64,000 bases of DNA from Marivirga lumbricoides (GTDB lineage Bacteria; Bacteroidota; Bacteroidia; Cytophagales; Cyclobacteriaceae): assembly GCF_014636295.1 (NCBI RefSeq), contig NZ_BMEC01000020.1, positions 1 through 64,000 of the forward strand. Direction: 5' to 3'. Positions within the stretch are counted from its first letter, which is position 1, and every line of letters starts with the position of its first letter. The notes under the pieces were generated by a model. The model was not told where the DNA came from. It did no database searches and worked only from the letters and a program-made list of their open reading frames with translations. Shown here piece by piece: positions 45,690 to 54,616 of this stretch. The position numbers and the translations under genes are program-made.

Positions 45690-46982
45690 CTAGTTTGGAC
45701 GATCTATTAGCGATTTAAAGCGATTGAAAATTCTTGAAATAAGTCGCTTATTCTGAGTAACAATTTCGGCACTTCCTTGCATCTCATGTCGAAATGAAAG
45801 CTTTTTACCATAGCTAGTGATTAATCCATTTGGCAAGCCAATCCTTACTGTGTAAACCTCATCTTTTGGTAAAAGTCCAATTGACTCTACCTCTCCGGTA
45901 ACCATTCCATATTCATGGGAGGGATAATTTTCAAATCTGATATTTACTCTTTGCCCAACCTCCACTTTTCCTGAGCCGGAAATGGGCATCAAAGTATAAC
46001 CAAATATATCTGTTGAATTAGGAATAATTGTCATTAGCTCTTCGCCTTCCTGAATGAATTGATTATTACTCCAATAATTTGACAATGCTACCTTGCCATC
46101 AATAGGAGCCTCTATTAAATATTGTTCCTTCCATTTTTCAAGCTCATTTTTCAGAGTTTTAAATGAATCTTTTATTTCATTTATAAGATTTGCTTCTTTC
46201 TCCTGTTGTTGAATATTGAGTTCTAATAGATTTGCTTCCAGCTGAGAGGTCGAAATCTGATTATCAATCATGTCAGCTATTGCTGATTCAAAAATCCTTT
46301 TCTTTTGCAGGTAATTATTTTTTGATTCATCGAAAGTAAGTTCTGATATTACTTTTTGCTTTAAAAGCATAGAATCGATAGTGTACTTCTTTTTAGATAA
46401 AGCTAACTCTTGAGATACTATATCATTTTGCTTTTTTAACTGCAGGTTAAGCTGTCTATAATTATTGATTCTTGATTGAACAATATTGATTTGCTTTTCA
46501 TAAAAGTTAAGTTGTTTGTATAATGAAGAGCTTTTAAGCAAGCTTATAAATTCAATATAGCTATTTTGCAATGACCCTAAATTGAGATTTTCTTTCAGAG
46601 AATCTGGAGATAAACTGAATAATTTTCTGAAATCCATATTCGGATTATTGAACTTGTTAATCAAATAAAACACATCTTCAATATTCGCAGGATTTTCTAT
46701 AGCAGCAAGAAAATCTCCTTCCTTTACTTTTTGTTGATCTTTGGAAAAAAAGAGTAACCTGCCGTTGGATCTTGCTATCATAGTAGCGGGTGCACTCTCT
46801 GTTGTGATAATAACCTTTGCTGAAATAGTATCAGGATATTTAATAAACCAACTTGCTATTAGAAGTAACCCTACTGATACAAAAATCACAGTTATACCCC
46901 ACCTTATGATCCAGCCAGGTATTTGGCTCAACACCTCCTGAACCTCTTCGCTTCGCACATCTTCTATTTTATTCCGGGGCAT
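45690..46982 (-). CDS. HlyD-family membrane fusion protein
   Basis: The 430-residue adaptor has a single N-terminal membrane helix (about 28-48), a lipoyl-like half (ATMIARSNGRLLFFSKDQQKVKEGDFLAAI), a long coiled coil (about 130-280) and a second half with APIDGKVALSNYWSNNQFIQEGEEL. It follows the exporter gene by 11 bp. It would connect the exporter to an outer-membrane channel, which is not encoded here. Confidence 0.9.
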   Translation of the reverse strand: MPRNKIEDVRSEEVQEVLSQIPGWIIRWGITVIFVSVGLLLIASWFIKYPDTISAKVIITTESAPATMIARSNGRLLFFSKDQQKVKEGDFLAAIENPANIEDVFYLINKFNNPNMDFRKLFSLSPDSLKENLNLGSLQNSYIEFISLLKSSSLYKQLNFYEKQINIVQSRINNYRQLNLQLKKQNDIVSQELALSKKKYTIDSMLLKQKVISELTFDESKNNYLQKKRIFESAIADMIDNQISTSQLEANLLELNIQQQEKEANLINEIKDSFKTLKNELEKWKEQYLIEAPIDGKVALSNYWSNNQFIQEGEELMTIIPNSTDIFGYTLMPISGSGKVEVGQRVNIRFENYPSHEYGMVTGEVESIGLLPKDEVYTVRIGLPNGLITSYGKKLSFRHEMQGSAEIVTQNKRLISRIFNRFKSLIDRPN

Positions 46983-46993
46983 ACTATATTGAT

Positions 46994-49186
46994 TTAATTA
47001 CCTAATTCCAACTGGTTCTTAACGAGGTTAAAATATGCACCTCTTTGCAGAGCTAACTCCTGATGGTTACCCACTTCAATAATCTGTCCCTTATCCATAA
47101 CTATTATTTTATCAGCATTTTTAACAGTGCTCAGTCTGTGAGCTACTACTACTACAGTTCTGCCTTCAAAAAACCTATCCAGGTTTTCCATTATTATTTT
47201 TTCATTATTTGCATCTAAGGCATTAGTCGCTTCATCAAAAAATATATACTCAGGGTTTTTATAAACAGCTCTGGCAATAAGAATTCTTTGTTTTTGCCCT
47301 TGGCTTAACCCATGTCCATCTCTTCCTATCATGGTATTATAACCTAAAGGAAGTGATTCAATAAAATCTTGTACGTTAGCTACTTTTACAGCATATATTA
47401 ATTGCTGTCTATCAATGTTTTCATCATCAATAACTATATTTTTCGCTATCGTATCCGAAAAAATATACCCATCTTGTAGTACAGAACCACATTTTCTTCT
47501 CCATACTTTATTACTAAAATTTGACAGGTTTATATCTCCGAGCTTTAGCTCCCCGGAAGTAGGATTATATATTTTCAGCAATAACTTAACCAACGTAGTT
47601 TTTCCACTACCACTGGCTCCCACAATAGCGGTTATTTTGCCTTCAGCAATACTCATCGTAATATCCTTTAATACCTCAGGAGATTGCGAACCCTCATAAC
47701 GAAAGTGAAGCTTTTTTATAAATAATGATTTATTTTCGGGAAATATGGAAACTTTATCCTCATTGCTATCTTCTTCATTTTCTTTGTCATGTATTTCAGC
47801 TAATCTTTCCAGACTTATTTTAGCATCCTGTACTGTATGAACGAAACCCATCAACTGAGTAAGAGGTGCATTTAATTGGCCTATAATATATTGTACGGCT
47901 AACATCATCCCCAATGTAATTTCACCATCAATAACTGATTTTGCTGCTAGAAATGTTATAAGTATATTTTTTAACTCATTTATAAAAATTGAGCCAGCCT
48001 GTTGATATTGGTTTAGTGAAAGGTTTTTGACATTTACCTGGAAAAGTTTAATCTGAATTCTCTCCCATTCCCAGCGTTTTTGCCTTTCTGCGTTATGGAG
48101 TCGTATTTCCTGCATTCCGGAAATCAGTTGAATTAATGTATTCCGGTTTCGAGCCAGCTGATCAAAAAGTTTATAATCTAGCTCTCTCCTCTTTTTTACA
48201 AAAACCAATATCCAGAAAGCATATAAAACACTACCAATTACGAACACACTAAAAATTTGAATGTCGTAGTAGGCTAACACAACACCAAAAACTAGAAAAT
48301 TTAAAAGGGAAAACAACACGGTTAGAGTAGATGTACTTAGAAAGGTTTCTATCCTTTTATGATCATTTATGCGCTGCAGAAGGTCTCCTACCATTTTAGT
48401 ATCAAAGAAAACCAGTGGGAGCTTCATCATTTTGATGAGAAAGTCAGAAATGAGAAAAATATTCACTCTGCTTCCGATATGAAGAAGTATCCAGCTTCGT
48501 ATAAAATCTACTGCTGTTCTGCTAAAAAATAACATCAGTTGAGCAATCAGAATTAGATTAATAAAGCTTATGTCTTGATTATTAATACCTACATCTACTA
48601 TAGCCTGAGTAAGAAAGGGAAAAATGAGCAATAGTATACTACCCAATAGCATTCCCAGTACCAATTGCACCAAGTATTTTCTATAAGGCTTTAAGTACGA
48701 TAGTAAGAATTTGAAACTTGACTTACTTAGTTCACTATCGTCATCAGTTTTATAGAATTCAGGAGATGGTTCAAAAAATAGTGCTATTCCTGTTTCAGCA
48801 TTATTCTTCTTGTAATTAAACCAACCTTCTAAAAATTCATTTTTTGAATATCTAATAAGGCCATGAGCGGGATCCGCCACAAAGACTTTATTTTTCTTAA
48901 AGGCATATACTACAATAAAATGTCTTTCACGCCAATGTACTATACAAGGCAAGGGAGCATGATCCATTAATTCCTTATATGGCATTCGTGCAGATAAAGT
49001 CCTAAACCCAATTGCTTCCGCAGCTTCACTTATTCCCGTAAGAGATACTCCTTCTCTTGAAATAGAGCTTTTTTGTCTTAGCCTTTCAAGAGAATAAGAT
49101 TTTCCATAAAACTTAGCAATCATTCTTAAACAGGTAGGGCCACAGTCCATTTTATCTAACTGCTTGTAGAAAGGGAATTTTTTCAT
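46994..49186 (-). CDS. Peptidase C39-ABC exporter for the lanthipeptide
   Basis: The 730-residue protein cleaves the leader after a double glycine and exports the core peptide. The N-terminal C39 peptidase has catalytic Cys15 (DKMDCGPTC), His near residue 89 (WRERHFIVVY) and Asp in VADPAHG. A six-helix membrane domain (about 165-440) and an ATPase follow, with Walker A GASGSGKTT, signature LSQGQKQRI and Walker B YIFFDEATNALD. It is the first gene of the operon, and the GCAAY palindrome at 49245-49257 lies 59 bp before its start. The precursor has a matching GG site. Confidence 0.94.
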   Translation of the reverse strand: MKKFPFYKQLDKMDCGPTCLRMIAKFYGKSYSLERLRQKSSISREGVSLTGISEAAEAIGFRTLSARMPYKELMDHAPLPCIVHWRERHFIVVYAFKKNKVFVADPAHGLIRYSKNEFLEGWFNYKKNNAETGIALFFEPSPEFYKTDDDSELSKSSFKFLLSYLKPYRKYLVQLVLGMLLGSILLLIFPFLTQAIVDVGINNQDISFINLILIAQLMLFFSRTAVDFIRSWILLHIGSRVNIFLISDFLIKMMKLPLVFFDTKMVGDLLQRINDHKRIETFLSTSTLTVLFSLLNFLVFGVVLAYYDIQIFSVFVIGSVLYAFWILVFVKKRRELDYKLFDQLARNRNTLIQLISGMQEIRLHNAERQKRWEWERIQIKLFQVNVKNLSLNQYQQAGSIFINELKNILITFLAAKSVIDGEITLGMMLAVQYIIGQLNAPLTQLMGFVHTVQDAKISLERLAEIHDKENEEDSNEDKVSIFPENKSLFIKKLHFRYEGSQSPEVLKDITMSIAEGKITAIVGASGSGKTTLVKLLLKIYNPTSGELKLGDINLSNFSNKVWRRKCGSVLQDGYIFSDTIAKNIVIDDENIDRQQLIYAVKVANVQDFIESLPLGYNTMIGRDGHGLSQGQKQRILIARAVYKNPEYIFFDEATNALDANNEKIIMENLDRFFEGRTVVVVAHRLSTVKNADKIIVMDKGQIIEVGNHQELALQRGAYFNLVKNQLELGN

Positions 49187-49244
49187 AAAAGTCTAAGCTC
49201 CAGATTTTGGTATTTCCCAAATTAAGTAATACTCAAATAAAAAT

Positions 49245-49257
49245 GCAACTTGGTTGC
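49245..49257. promoter_or_regulatory. GCAAYNNNRTTGC box (putative Zur site) in the exporter/precursor intergenic region
   Basis: GCAACTTGGTTGC lies between the divergent exporter and precursor genes. A -7-like TATATTTC (49260-49267 region) follows on the plus strand, towards the precursor. The perfect palindrome TTGTTGCAACAA at 49287-49298 is an additional related half-site arrangement. Confidence 0.7.
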
Positions 49258-49351
49258 GTTTATATTTCTTTTTTTCTACTTTTAAATTGTTGCAACAACG
49301 GGGATGCTGAAAACCGTATTAGAGTAAGCTTTAACCAAAATTTTTTATAAA

Positions 49352-49543
49352 ATGAAAAATTCAAAAAGTGAAAAATTGAATCTTGAAGATTTGCAAGTGC
49401 AGAGCTTCGTCACAAGTCTTGACTCAGAAGTTGAAAAGAATGTATTAGGTGGTCTTGATACAGACCCATCACATACAACTATTCATACTGATCCTGTTCT
49501 TGATCCGGATCACTGTGCTGCAAAAGAAGTAAGAGCAATATAG
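49352..49543 (+). CDS. Class I lanthipeptide precursor, His/Asp-rich core
   Basis: The 63-residue peptide has a leader typical of Bacteroidota lanthipeptides (KLNLEDLQVQSFVTSL) and a double-glycine site at Gly33-Gly34. The core is 29 residues with Thr37, Ser40, Thr42, Thr43 and Thr46 as possible dehydration sites and only one Cys, Cys55, so at most one (methyl)lanthionine ring can form. The core holds His41, His45, His54 and six Asp, an uncommon density of metal-ligand residues. It is transcribed divergently from the exporter operon and is followed by a terminator. Confidence 0.88.
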   Translation: MKNSKSEKLNLEDLQVQSFVTSLDSEVEKNVLGGLDTDPSHTTIHTDPVLDPDHCAAKEVRAI

Positions 49544-49563
49544 TATCTCTTATATTTTATATT

Positions 49564-49592
49564 AAAGGGGCAGTTTATCTGTCCCTTTTTAT
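49564..49592. terminator. Terminator of the precursor gene
   Basis: AGGGGCAG and CTGTCCCT form a stem with one imperfect pair around a T-rich loop, followed by TTTTTAT. It overlaps the last codon of the convergent lanC gene by a few bases and may act in both directions. Confidence 0.8.
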
Positions 49593-51541
49593 TCAAAACA
49601 CACTATTCTCCCCTCAGCAAAAGCTCTTACTTGATTTATTAGTAAGGTCTGGATTTTTTCTGTTTCAGTATCAACAATAGAATTTTCATTAGCTTTTAAG
49701 AAGTCTGCAACCAATTTACTTATCTGTATACCATCTTTCATTGCATAAAGTATTTTGTAAGAGAAGCTACTTAGAAAATGTTTTTTAGAAGTATTGTCTC
49801 TTTGATTTATAGAAATAAAGTAATTATTAAATTTTGTTTCTATAATAGAATCAATTAATAGATTATTATCCTCAGAAACCTTAAGAACAATATTGTTGCA
49901 TAATTTTACTTTCTTTTTAACAATTTCAGACTCATCCAATTTATTTATTTCCTTTGTTTCTTGATGTAAGCAAGCATTTCTGGTGGCAGTATACAGGTAG
50001 CTAGTGTTATTCAAAAATATCTGGTAGCAAGTATGTTCAAGTTCAAAGGATTGCTTGAGATCATAGTGTTTTTCTCTATCGATTATTTCTTTTAAATACT
50101 CTATAAAATCCGTTGCTTTCTTATTATAATCTGGAATTAACTCTGGGAATGCATTTTTAACTCTTTCATTTAAAAGAGTTATTGTCTCAGGAAAATATTT
50201 TCCATAGATTTTCATTCTCAATTGCTCAACAGTGATATTAATTATACTATCATGCTCCAAACTATCATTTTTGTAACGCCCCTTTATTTTCGGAAATAGA
50301 ATTGAACTTACTTTATCTGGAGAGAGAAATCGAAGGAAAAAGTATGCATATCCAGTCCTGCCAAGAAATAATCCTTCATCTTGTCGGTTTTGTGATTTGT
50401 TGGAGGGGTTAATATCGTTGAGGTTATCAATAATAGTGAAAGCCGCTTGTCTTGCATATTCCAGGTAAATTGGATTATCCAGATAGCAAAAAGCCTCTAG
50501 AAATAATTCAGCATTACCAGCTTTGCCATTAGCATAATTACATTTGGCATTAGTGATGTTATTTTGAATATCTGTCTCCCAGGTTTTTAATATTGCCTTT
50601 TCAGCTTCATCCAAATAATCAGTATTTCCAATTAAATGATGAGCAAAAAGCCTCACAACGCCTATACCTGCCGCACCATGGCTCCAACAATTGGTATCTC
50701 TTCCTTTTAAGAAATAATCCATATTATTTGACTTATAAGCCGTTATAGCCTTTTCTTGATTTACAACAAGTCTAAGATCCTCCCAATTATTTATATCTTT
50801 ATTGTAGTACTCTCTTTCGTAACGAAACCCCTGCTCTGCCAGCCAATAGAACGCCTCGTTTTGAAAGTATTTACCTAAAACCAAGAAAACATATGCTATA
50901 CCAGAAGCACCATGAGAGACTCCACAAAGACTGTTAATATTTTTTTCTTTGTAATCCCACTTAATACCTGTTTTTGAAAGCATTGCTGATTGGATCAATT
51001 GGTTAAGCTGATGTTCTATTAATGGAATTAAAATATCATTTTGATGAATAGAATGTAGGTATGTTAAAGAAAGCAAAATTCCAGCGCTTCCCCTTATTAA
51101 ATCTGCCGACAAATCATTTCGCTTAATTTGTTCTGACGTTTCTTTTATTATAGATAGTGCCTCATCAAGATAGTTGGATTCTTGGGTGACCTCGTACATT
51201 TTGGTAAGCACAAAAGCAATGCCTGTATTTCCGATATGAAAAGCAGGATGCTTTATTTTAGCTGAAGCGGCATAGTTTTTAATCCAACTACTACCTCTTT
51301 TTGCTGCATTCATGTATTTTATATTACCAGTAAATTGATATAATTCAATGAAGAATAAAGTAATACCAGCACTTCCTGTAAATAATGTTCCATTACTTTG
51401 CCAATGCATTCCTATCATTGACACTTCCTCAGTCTCCCAATAAATCCCTTTTTCATCCTCTTTTGCATTAGCTAAAATGTTGTTAGCTAAAGAAATAAGT
51501 GCTTCATATATAGAGCTATCACCACGGGTAGAATTCTTCAT
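49589..51541 (-). CDS. lanC: LanC-like cyclase lacking canonical zinc ligands, extended
   Basis: LanC forms thioether rings by adding Cys to dehydro residues. The ATG at 51541 (MKNSTRGDSSIYEAL) is preferred to one at 51583, because the longer form would cover the operator. The 650-residue product has an alpha/alpha toroid over about 1-425 with GTLFTGSAGI, GVSHGASGIA and FLGRTGYAYF. The motif that normally reads WCxG is WSHGAAG (Ser287 in place of Cys), and the CHG motif is ANGKAG (Ala337-Asn338). All three usual zinc ligands are thus replaced, although Cys285 and Cys334 are close by. About 225 extra C-terminal residues follow. Their end (YKILYAMKDGIQISKLVADFL) resembles a PqqD-like winged helix. 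Confidence 0.85.
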   Translation of the reverse strand: MKNSTRGDSSIYEALISLANNILANAKEDEKGIYWETEEVSMIGMHWQSNGTLFTGSAGITLFFIELYQFTGNIKYMNAAKRGSSWIKNYAASAKIKHPAFHIGNTGIAFVLTKMYEVTQESNYLDEALSIIKETSEQIKRNDLSADLIRGSAGILLSLTYLHSIHQNDILIPLIEHQLNQLIQSAMLSKTGIKWDYKEKNINSLCGVSHGASGIAYVFLVLGKYFQNEAFYWLAEQGFRYEREYYNKDINNWEDLRLVVNQEKAITAYKSNNMDYFLKGRDTNCWSHGAAGIGVVRLFAHHLIGNTDYLDEAEKAILKTWETDIQNNITNAKCNYANGKAGNAELFLEAFCYLDNPIYLEYARQAAFTIIDNLNDINPSNKSQNRQDEGLFLGRTGYAYFFLRFLSPDKVSSILFPKIKGRYKNDSLEHDSIINITVEQLRMKIYGKYFPETITLLNERVKNAFPELIPDYNKKATDFIEYLKEIIDREKHYDLKQSFELEHTCYQIFLNNTSYLYTATRNACLHQETKEINKLDESEIVKKKVKLCNNIVLKVSEDNNLLIDSIIETKFNNYFISINQRDNTSKKHFLSSFSYKILYAMKDGIQISKLVADFLKANENSIVDTETEKIQTLLINQVRAFAEGRIVCFE

Positions 51542-51562
51542 ATTTTTTTCAATAAAATAACC

Positions 51563-51575
51563 GCAACTTTGTTGC
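51563..51575. promoter_or_regulatory. GCAAYNNNRTTGC box, lanC-proximal
   Basis: GCAACTTTGTTGC lies 22 bp upstream of the lanC start on its promoter side. A -7-like element TAAATTTG is present on the minus strand at 51581-51588. It forms a tandem pair with the box at 51601. Confidence 0.75.
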
Positions 51576-51600
51576 ATTTGCAAATTTATTTATATTATTT

Positions 51601-51613
51601 GCAATGGAGTTGC
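51601..51613. promoter_or_regulatory. GCAAYNNNRTTGC box, second of the lanC/lipoprotein pair
   Basis: GCAATGGAGTTGC starts 38 bp from the neighbouring box at 51563. The pair of boxes in front of the MerC gene (59755 and 59793) has exactly the same 38-bp offset. The pair lies between lanC and the divergent lipoprotein operon, so it may control both. Confidence 0.72.
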
Positions 51614-51731
51614 TTTAGTTAATCTATTAACTAACTGTAATTTATTAATCATTTAGGCATTTGAATTACCAACTAAAGCTTCTTACTGTTTTCAAACATC
51701 ATATACTATACAACCACTAAATAAAATTTAC

Positions 51732-52160
51732 ATGAAAAAAAGGATTACCAGATTTTTAATGATTCTTCTGCCGATCATTATTTGCGCTTCTTGCAAAGAT
51801 GATGACGAAAGTTTAAGCAATGAAGAGGTTCAATTTCAGGCGCTTTTAGGAACATGGGAAGTAGTTGAAGAGGGAGCTGTTACCAGAGATAATATCAAAT
51901 CTAATCAATGGCTAGGTTTTTCTATAACCATTGGAGAGAATAGATACACAACAACCAACACATACCCTGAAGTGTGGCCAACCGAAGGGGTATGGTCTTT
52001 TGTAGAGGGGAATTTTAACAAAATACAAAGAGCAGACGGAACCATTATTGACATAGAAGTAAACGTAACCACCTTAATCATGAGTTTTGTCAAAAAGGAG
52101 GGGAATCCGCAAAATAGAGGGGAAACAGGCAACTACATGTTCAAACTAACCAAACAGTAA
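51732..52160 (+). CDS. Small lipocalin-like lipoprotein
   Basis: The 142-residue product has a lipobox (IICASCKDD, Cys near residue 21) and a beta-rich domain with LLGTWEVVEEG at its start, as in lipocalin-like lipoproteins of Bacteroidota. The ligand is unknown. It heads a five-gene plus-strand run that ends with the DUF4625 gene. The tandem GCAAY boxes lie 120-170 bp upstream. Confidence 0.75.
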   Translation: MKKRITRFLMILLPIIICASCKDDDESLSNEEVQFQALLGTWEVVEEGAVTRDNIKSNQWLGFSITIGENRYTTTNTYPEVWPTEGVWSFVEGNFNKIQRADGTIIDIEVNVTTLIMSFVKKEGNPQNRGETGNYMFKLTKQ

Positions 52161-52170
52161 ACTTTAAAAC

Positions 52171-54570
52171 ATGATGAAAATTTTACGCACATTTTACAAA
52201 TTAATGTCCATAATGCTTTTGCAAGTTTGCCCAATACAGCTATTACTTGCTCAAGTAGAACTAGTATGGCAAAACCCTTCCACTACTACCTCTTTTTTTT
52301 ACGGGTTGGATGTTTTGGATGAAAATACATTATTTATTGCAGGAAACAGGGATAGTCAATTTTTGAAATCTACTAATGGTGGAGAAGATTGGGAAATCAC
52401 CGGATTTGAAGGAGAAGGTTTATGGGCCGTTGATTTCGTTAATGCCAGTACAGGATACATGGTAACGGATGCTGGCAATATTTATAAATCTACAGATGGT
52501 GGTAGTTCTTTTACAGCTTTAAACACAGGCATTAGTGACGGAAGGTTCTGGGATGTTCAATTTATCGATGAGAATAAGGGTTGGGTAGTTGGTAGAGGGT
52601 CTGATTTTCCGGTAATACTATATACTGAAGATGGTGGTACAACGTGGACACAACAAGAGCATAACTCTTTTAGCGGTAGTGGATTTACTACAGTGTTCTT
52701 TTTAAATGAAAACATCGGTTGGATCGGTGGTTATGAATATGAAATTTTCAAAACTACAGATGGAGGAAACACGTGGGTAAAACAAACCACAACTGAGCCT
52801 GACCAGGGATTTGCTTTCTTTACTTCAATGCAATTTCAAGATGAAAATATTGGTTATGCCACTACCACAATTTTCCAAAGCTCAACTGTGCGCAAAATTA
52901 TTAAAACTACTGATGGTGGGGAAACCTGGGAGCCTACAGCTGATCAAACTACTATGAGCTATGTAGGAGGATTACATTTTTTTGATGCTGAGCATGGTTA
53001 TATAGCTGGTAGAAGTAAGATTATGGAAACTACTAATGGCGGTGACTCATGGGAGGAAATTTATGCGGCTCCCGGAGGAGAATCACTACTAAATATGGTC
53101 TTCTTAAATGATAACATAGGCTACGCAATAGGTTCCGCAGGTTTAATCCTAAAATCAACTGATGGAGGATTGAATTGGGAGTCAAAAAGGGATGGAGTAG
53201 TGACTACTTTAAGGTCAGTTGAATTTACCAGCTATACAGAGGGGTATGCAGTAGGAAATGCAGGAACGATTTTGAGTACCACAAATGGTGGCAATGAATG
53301 GTTACCACAGTCCGCAAACACCGAAAACACACTTAACTCTCTGGTATTTAGTGATGAAAATACAGGTTGGGCTGTTGGTAATGAGGGCACTATTTTGAAA
53401 ACAACTGATAAAGGAGGTAATTGGACTCCTCAAGAAAGTGGCACTAGCAAACATCTTCGTAGTGTGTTTTTCACCAGTAACGAGAGGGGTTGGGCTGTAG
53501 GCGACTCTTTGGGGGCCATTTCTGCAACTACAGATGGTGGAGCCACCTGGAGCTTCCAAAATAGCAATACAGAAACTGTTTTAAGATCGGTATATTTTAC
53601 CGATAACAATACGGGATGGGCTGTAGGTGATGACGGTTCAATTGTAAACACTGTTGATGGAGGTAGTAGTTGGAATATTCAGACTAGTGAAAGTGAGGCA
53701 ACACTGAATTCTGTGTTCTTTATCAATGAGAATAGTGGATGGGCTGTGGGTAATGTAGGTGAAATTCTGCATACGATAGATGGTGGAGAAAATTGGACTC
53801 CTCAAACAAGTCCGGTAGAGTATATAAACGATGACATATATTTACCTGTTGATTTATATGAAGTTCAATTCCTTGATGACACAACAGGTTTTATAACTGG
53901 TAGGCAGGGAATCGTTTTATTTACTTCCGATGGGGGAGAAAATTGGGCTATTGAACAAGATTTAGCAGGAACATTTTATGGCCTTGATTTTTTAACTGTT
54001 AATTCAGGTTGGCTCGTTGGTTCTAGTGGAGCAATACTAAAATACTATAACGCTCTGAATATCTTTAGTTTTACGCCTGAAGAAGGTCGTAAAGGTGATT
54101 TGGTTACTATTACAGGATCTGCTTTTACAGGTGCCATCTCAGTTAAATTTGGAGATGTAGATGCTGAATTCACAGTAGAAAATAATACAACTATAGTGGC
54201 TACTGTACCAGATGGATTGGCAAGTGGAGCTATCTCCGTAACTACACCTGAAGGTACCGCAGTAAGTGCCACTAACTTCACTACTCAGATTGCACTGGGA
54301 GCCGAAGAAAAACTGAATAACTCCCTAAGCATTTATCCGAATCCATCAGAAAGCTACTTTACGATAGCCGTTAATGGATTGCCAATAGAAGAAAATTTGC
54401 ATATTAATCTTTATAATATGCAAGGGCGTATAGTGCAAAAAGATGTTATAAACCTTAAGCAGGGTGAAATATCTAAAACTTATCATACTTCTTCATTAGC
54501 TGAAGGCATGTATATTCTTAATGTTAATTTCGGTAAGTCATCAATACAAAGAAAAATTTTGATAAAATAA
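52171..54570 (+). CDS. YCF48/BNR-repeat protein with IPT/TIG and T9SS sorting domain
   Basis: The 799-residue exported protein has a signal peptide (to about 28, LLLAQ). About fourteen repeats of the form GWAVGxxGxILxTTDGGxxWxxQ follow (about 30-625), which form a beta propeller or solenoid. An IPT/TIG domain follows (PEEGRKGDLVTITGSAFTG, about 630-710), then a C-terminal type IX secretion sorting domain (LSIYPNPS ... EGMYILNV). It is secreted or surface-anchored. Such proteins are common and mostly uncharacterised. It starts 10 bp after the lipoprotein gene. Confidence 0.88.
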   Translation: MMKILRTFYKLMSIMLLQVCPIQLLLAQVELVWQNPSTTTSFFYGLDVLDENTLFIAGNRDSQFLKSTNGGEDWEITGFEGEGLWAVDFVNASTGYMVTDAGNIYKSTDGGSSFTALNTGISDGRFWDVQFIDENKGWVVGRGSDFPVILYTEDGGTTWTQQEHNSFSGSGFTTVFFLNENIGWIGGYEYEIFKTTDGGNTWVKQTTTEPDQGFAFFTSMQFQDENIGYATTTIFQSSTVRKIIKTTDGGETWEPTADQTTMSYVGGLHFFDAEHGYIAGRSKIMETTNGGDSWEEIYAAPGGESLLNMVFLNDNIGYAIGSAGLILKSTDGGLNWESKRDGVVTTLRSVEFTSYTEGYAVGNAGTILSTTNGGNEWLPQSANTENTLNSLVFSDENTGWAVGNEGTILKTTDKGGNWTPQESGTSKHLRSVFFTSNERGWAVGDSLGAISATTDGGATWSFQNSNTETVLRSVYFTDNNTGWAVGDDGSIVNTVDGGSSWNIQTSESEATLNSVFFINENSGWAVGNVGEILHTIDGGENWTPQTSPVEYINDDIYLPVDLYEVQFLDDTTGFITGRQGIVLFTSDGGENWAIEQDLAGTFYGLDFLTVNSGWLVGSSGAILKYYNALNIFSFTPEEGRKGDLVTITGSAFTGAISVKFGDVDAEFTVENNTTIVATVPDGLASGAISVTTPEGTAVSATNFTTQIALGAEEKLNNSLSIYPNPSESYFTIAVNGLPIEENLHINLYNMQGRIVQKDVINLKQGEISKTYHTSSLAEGMYILNVNFGKSSIQRKILIK

Positions 54571-54616
54571 CAAATAAAGAAGACCGACTTATTTTGACCA
54601 GGAAACTACTAATAAT

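Noticed and set aside
49287-49298. Palindrome TTGTTGCAACAA as a seventh regulon box
   Set aside because: The half-sites overlap instead of having the 5-bp centre found in the six boxes, so I list it only as a related sequence.
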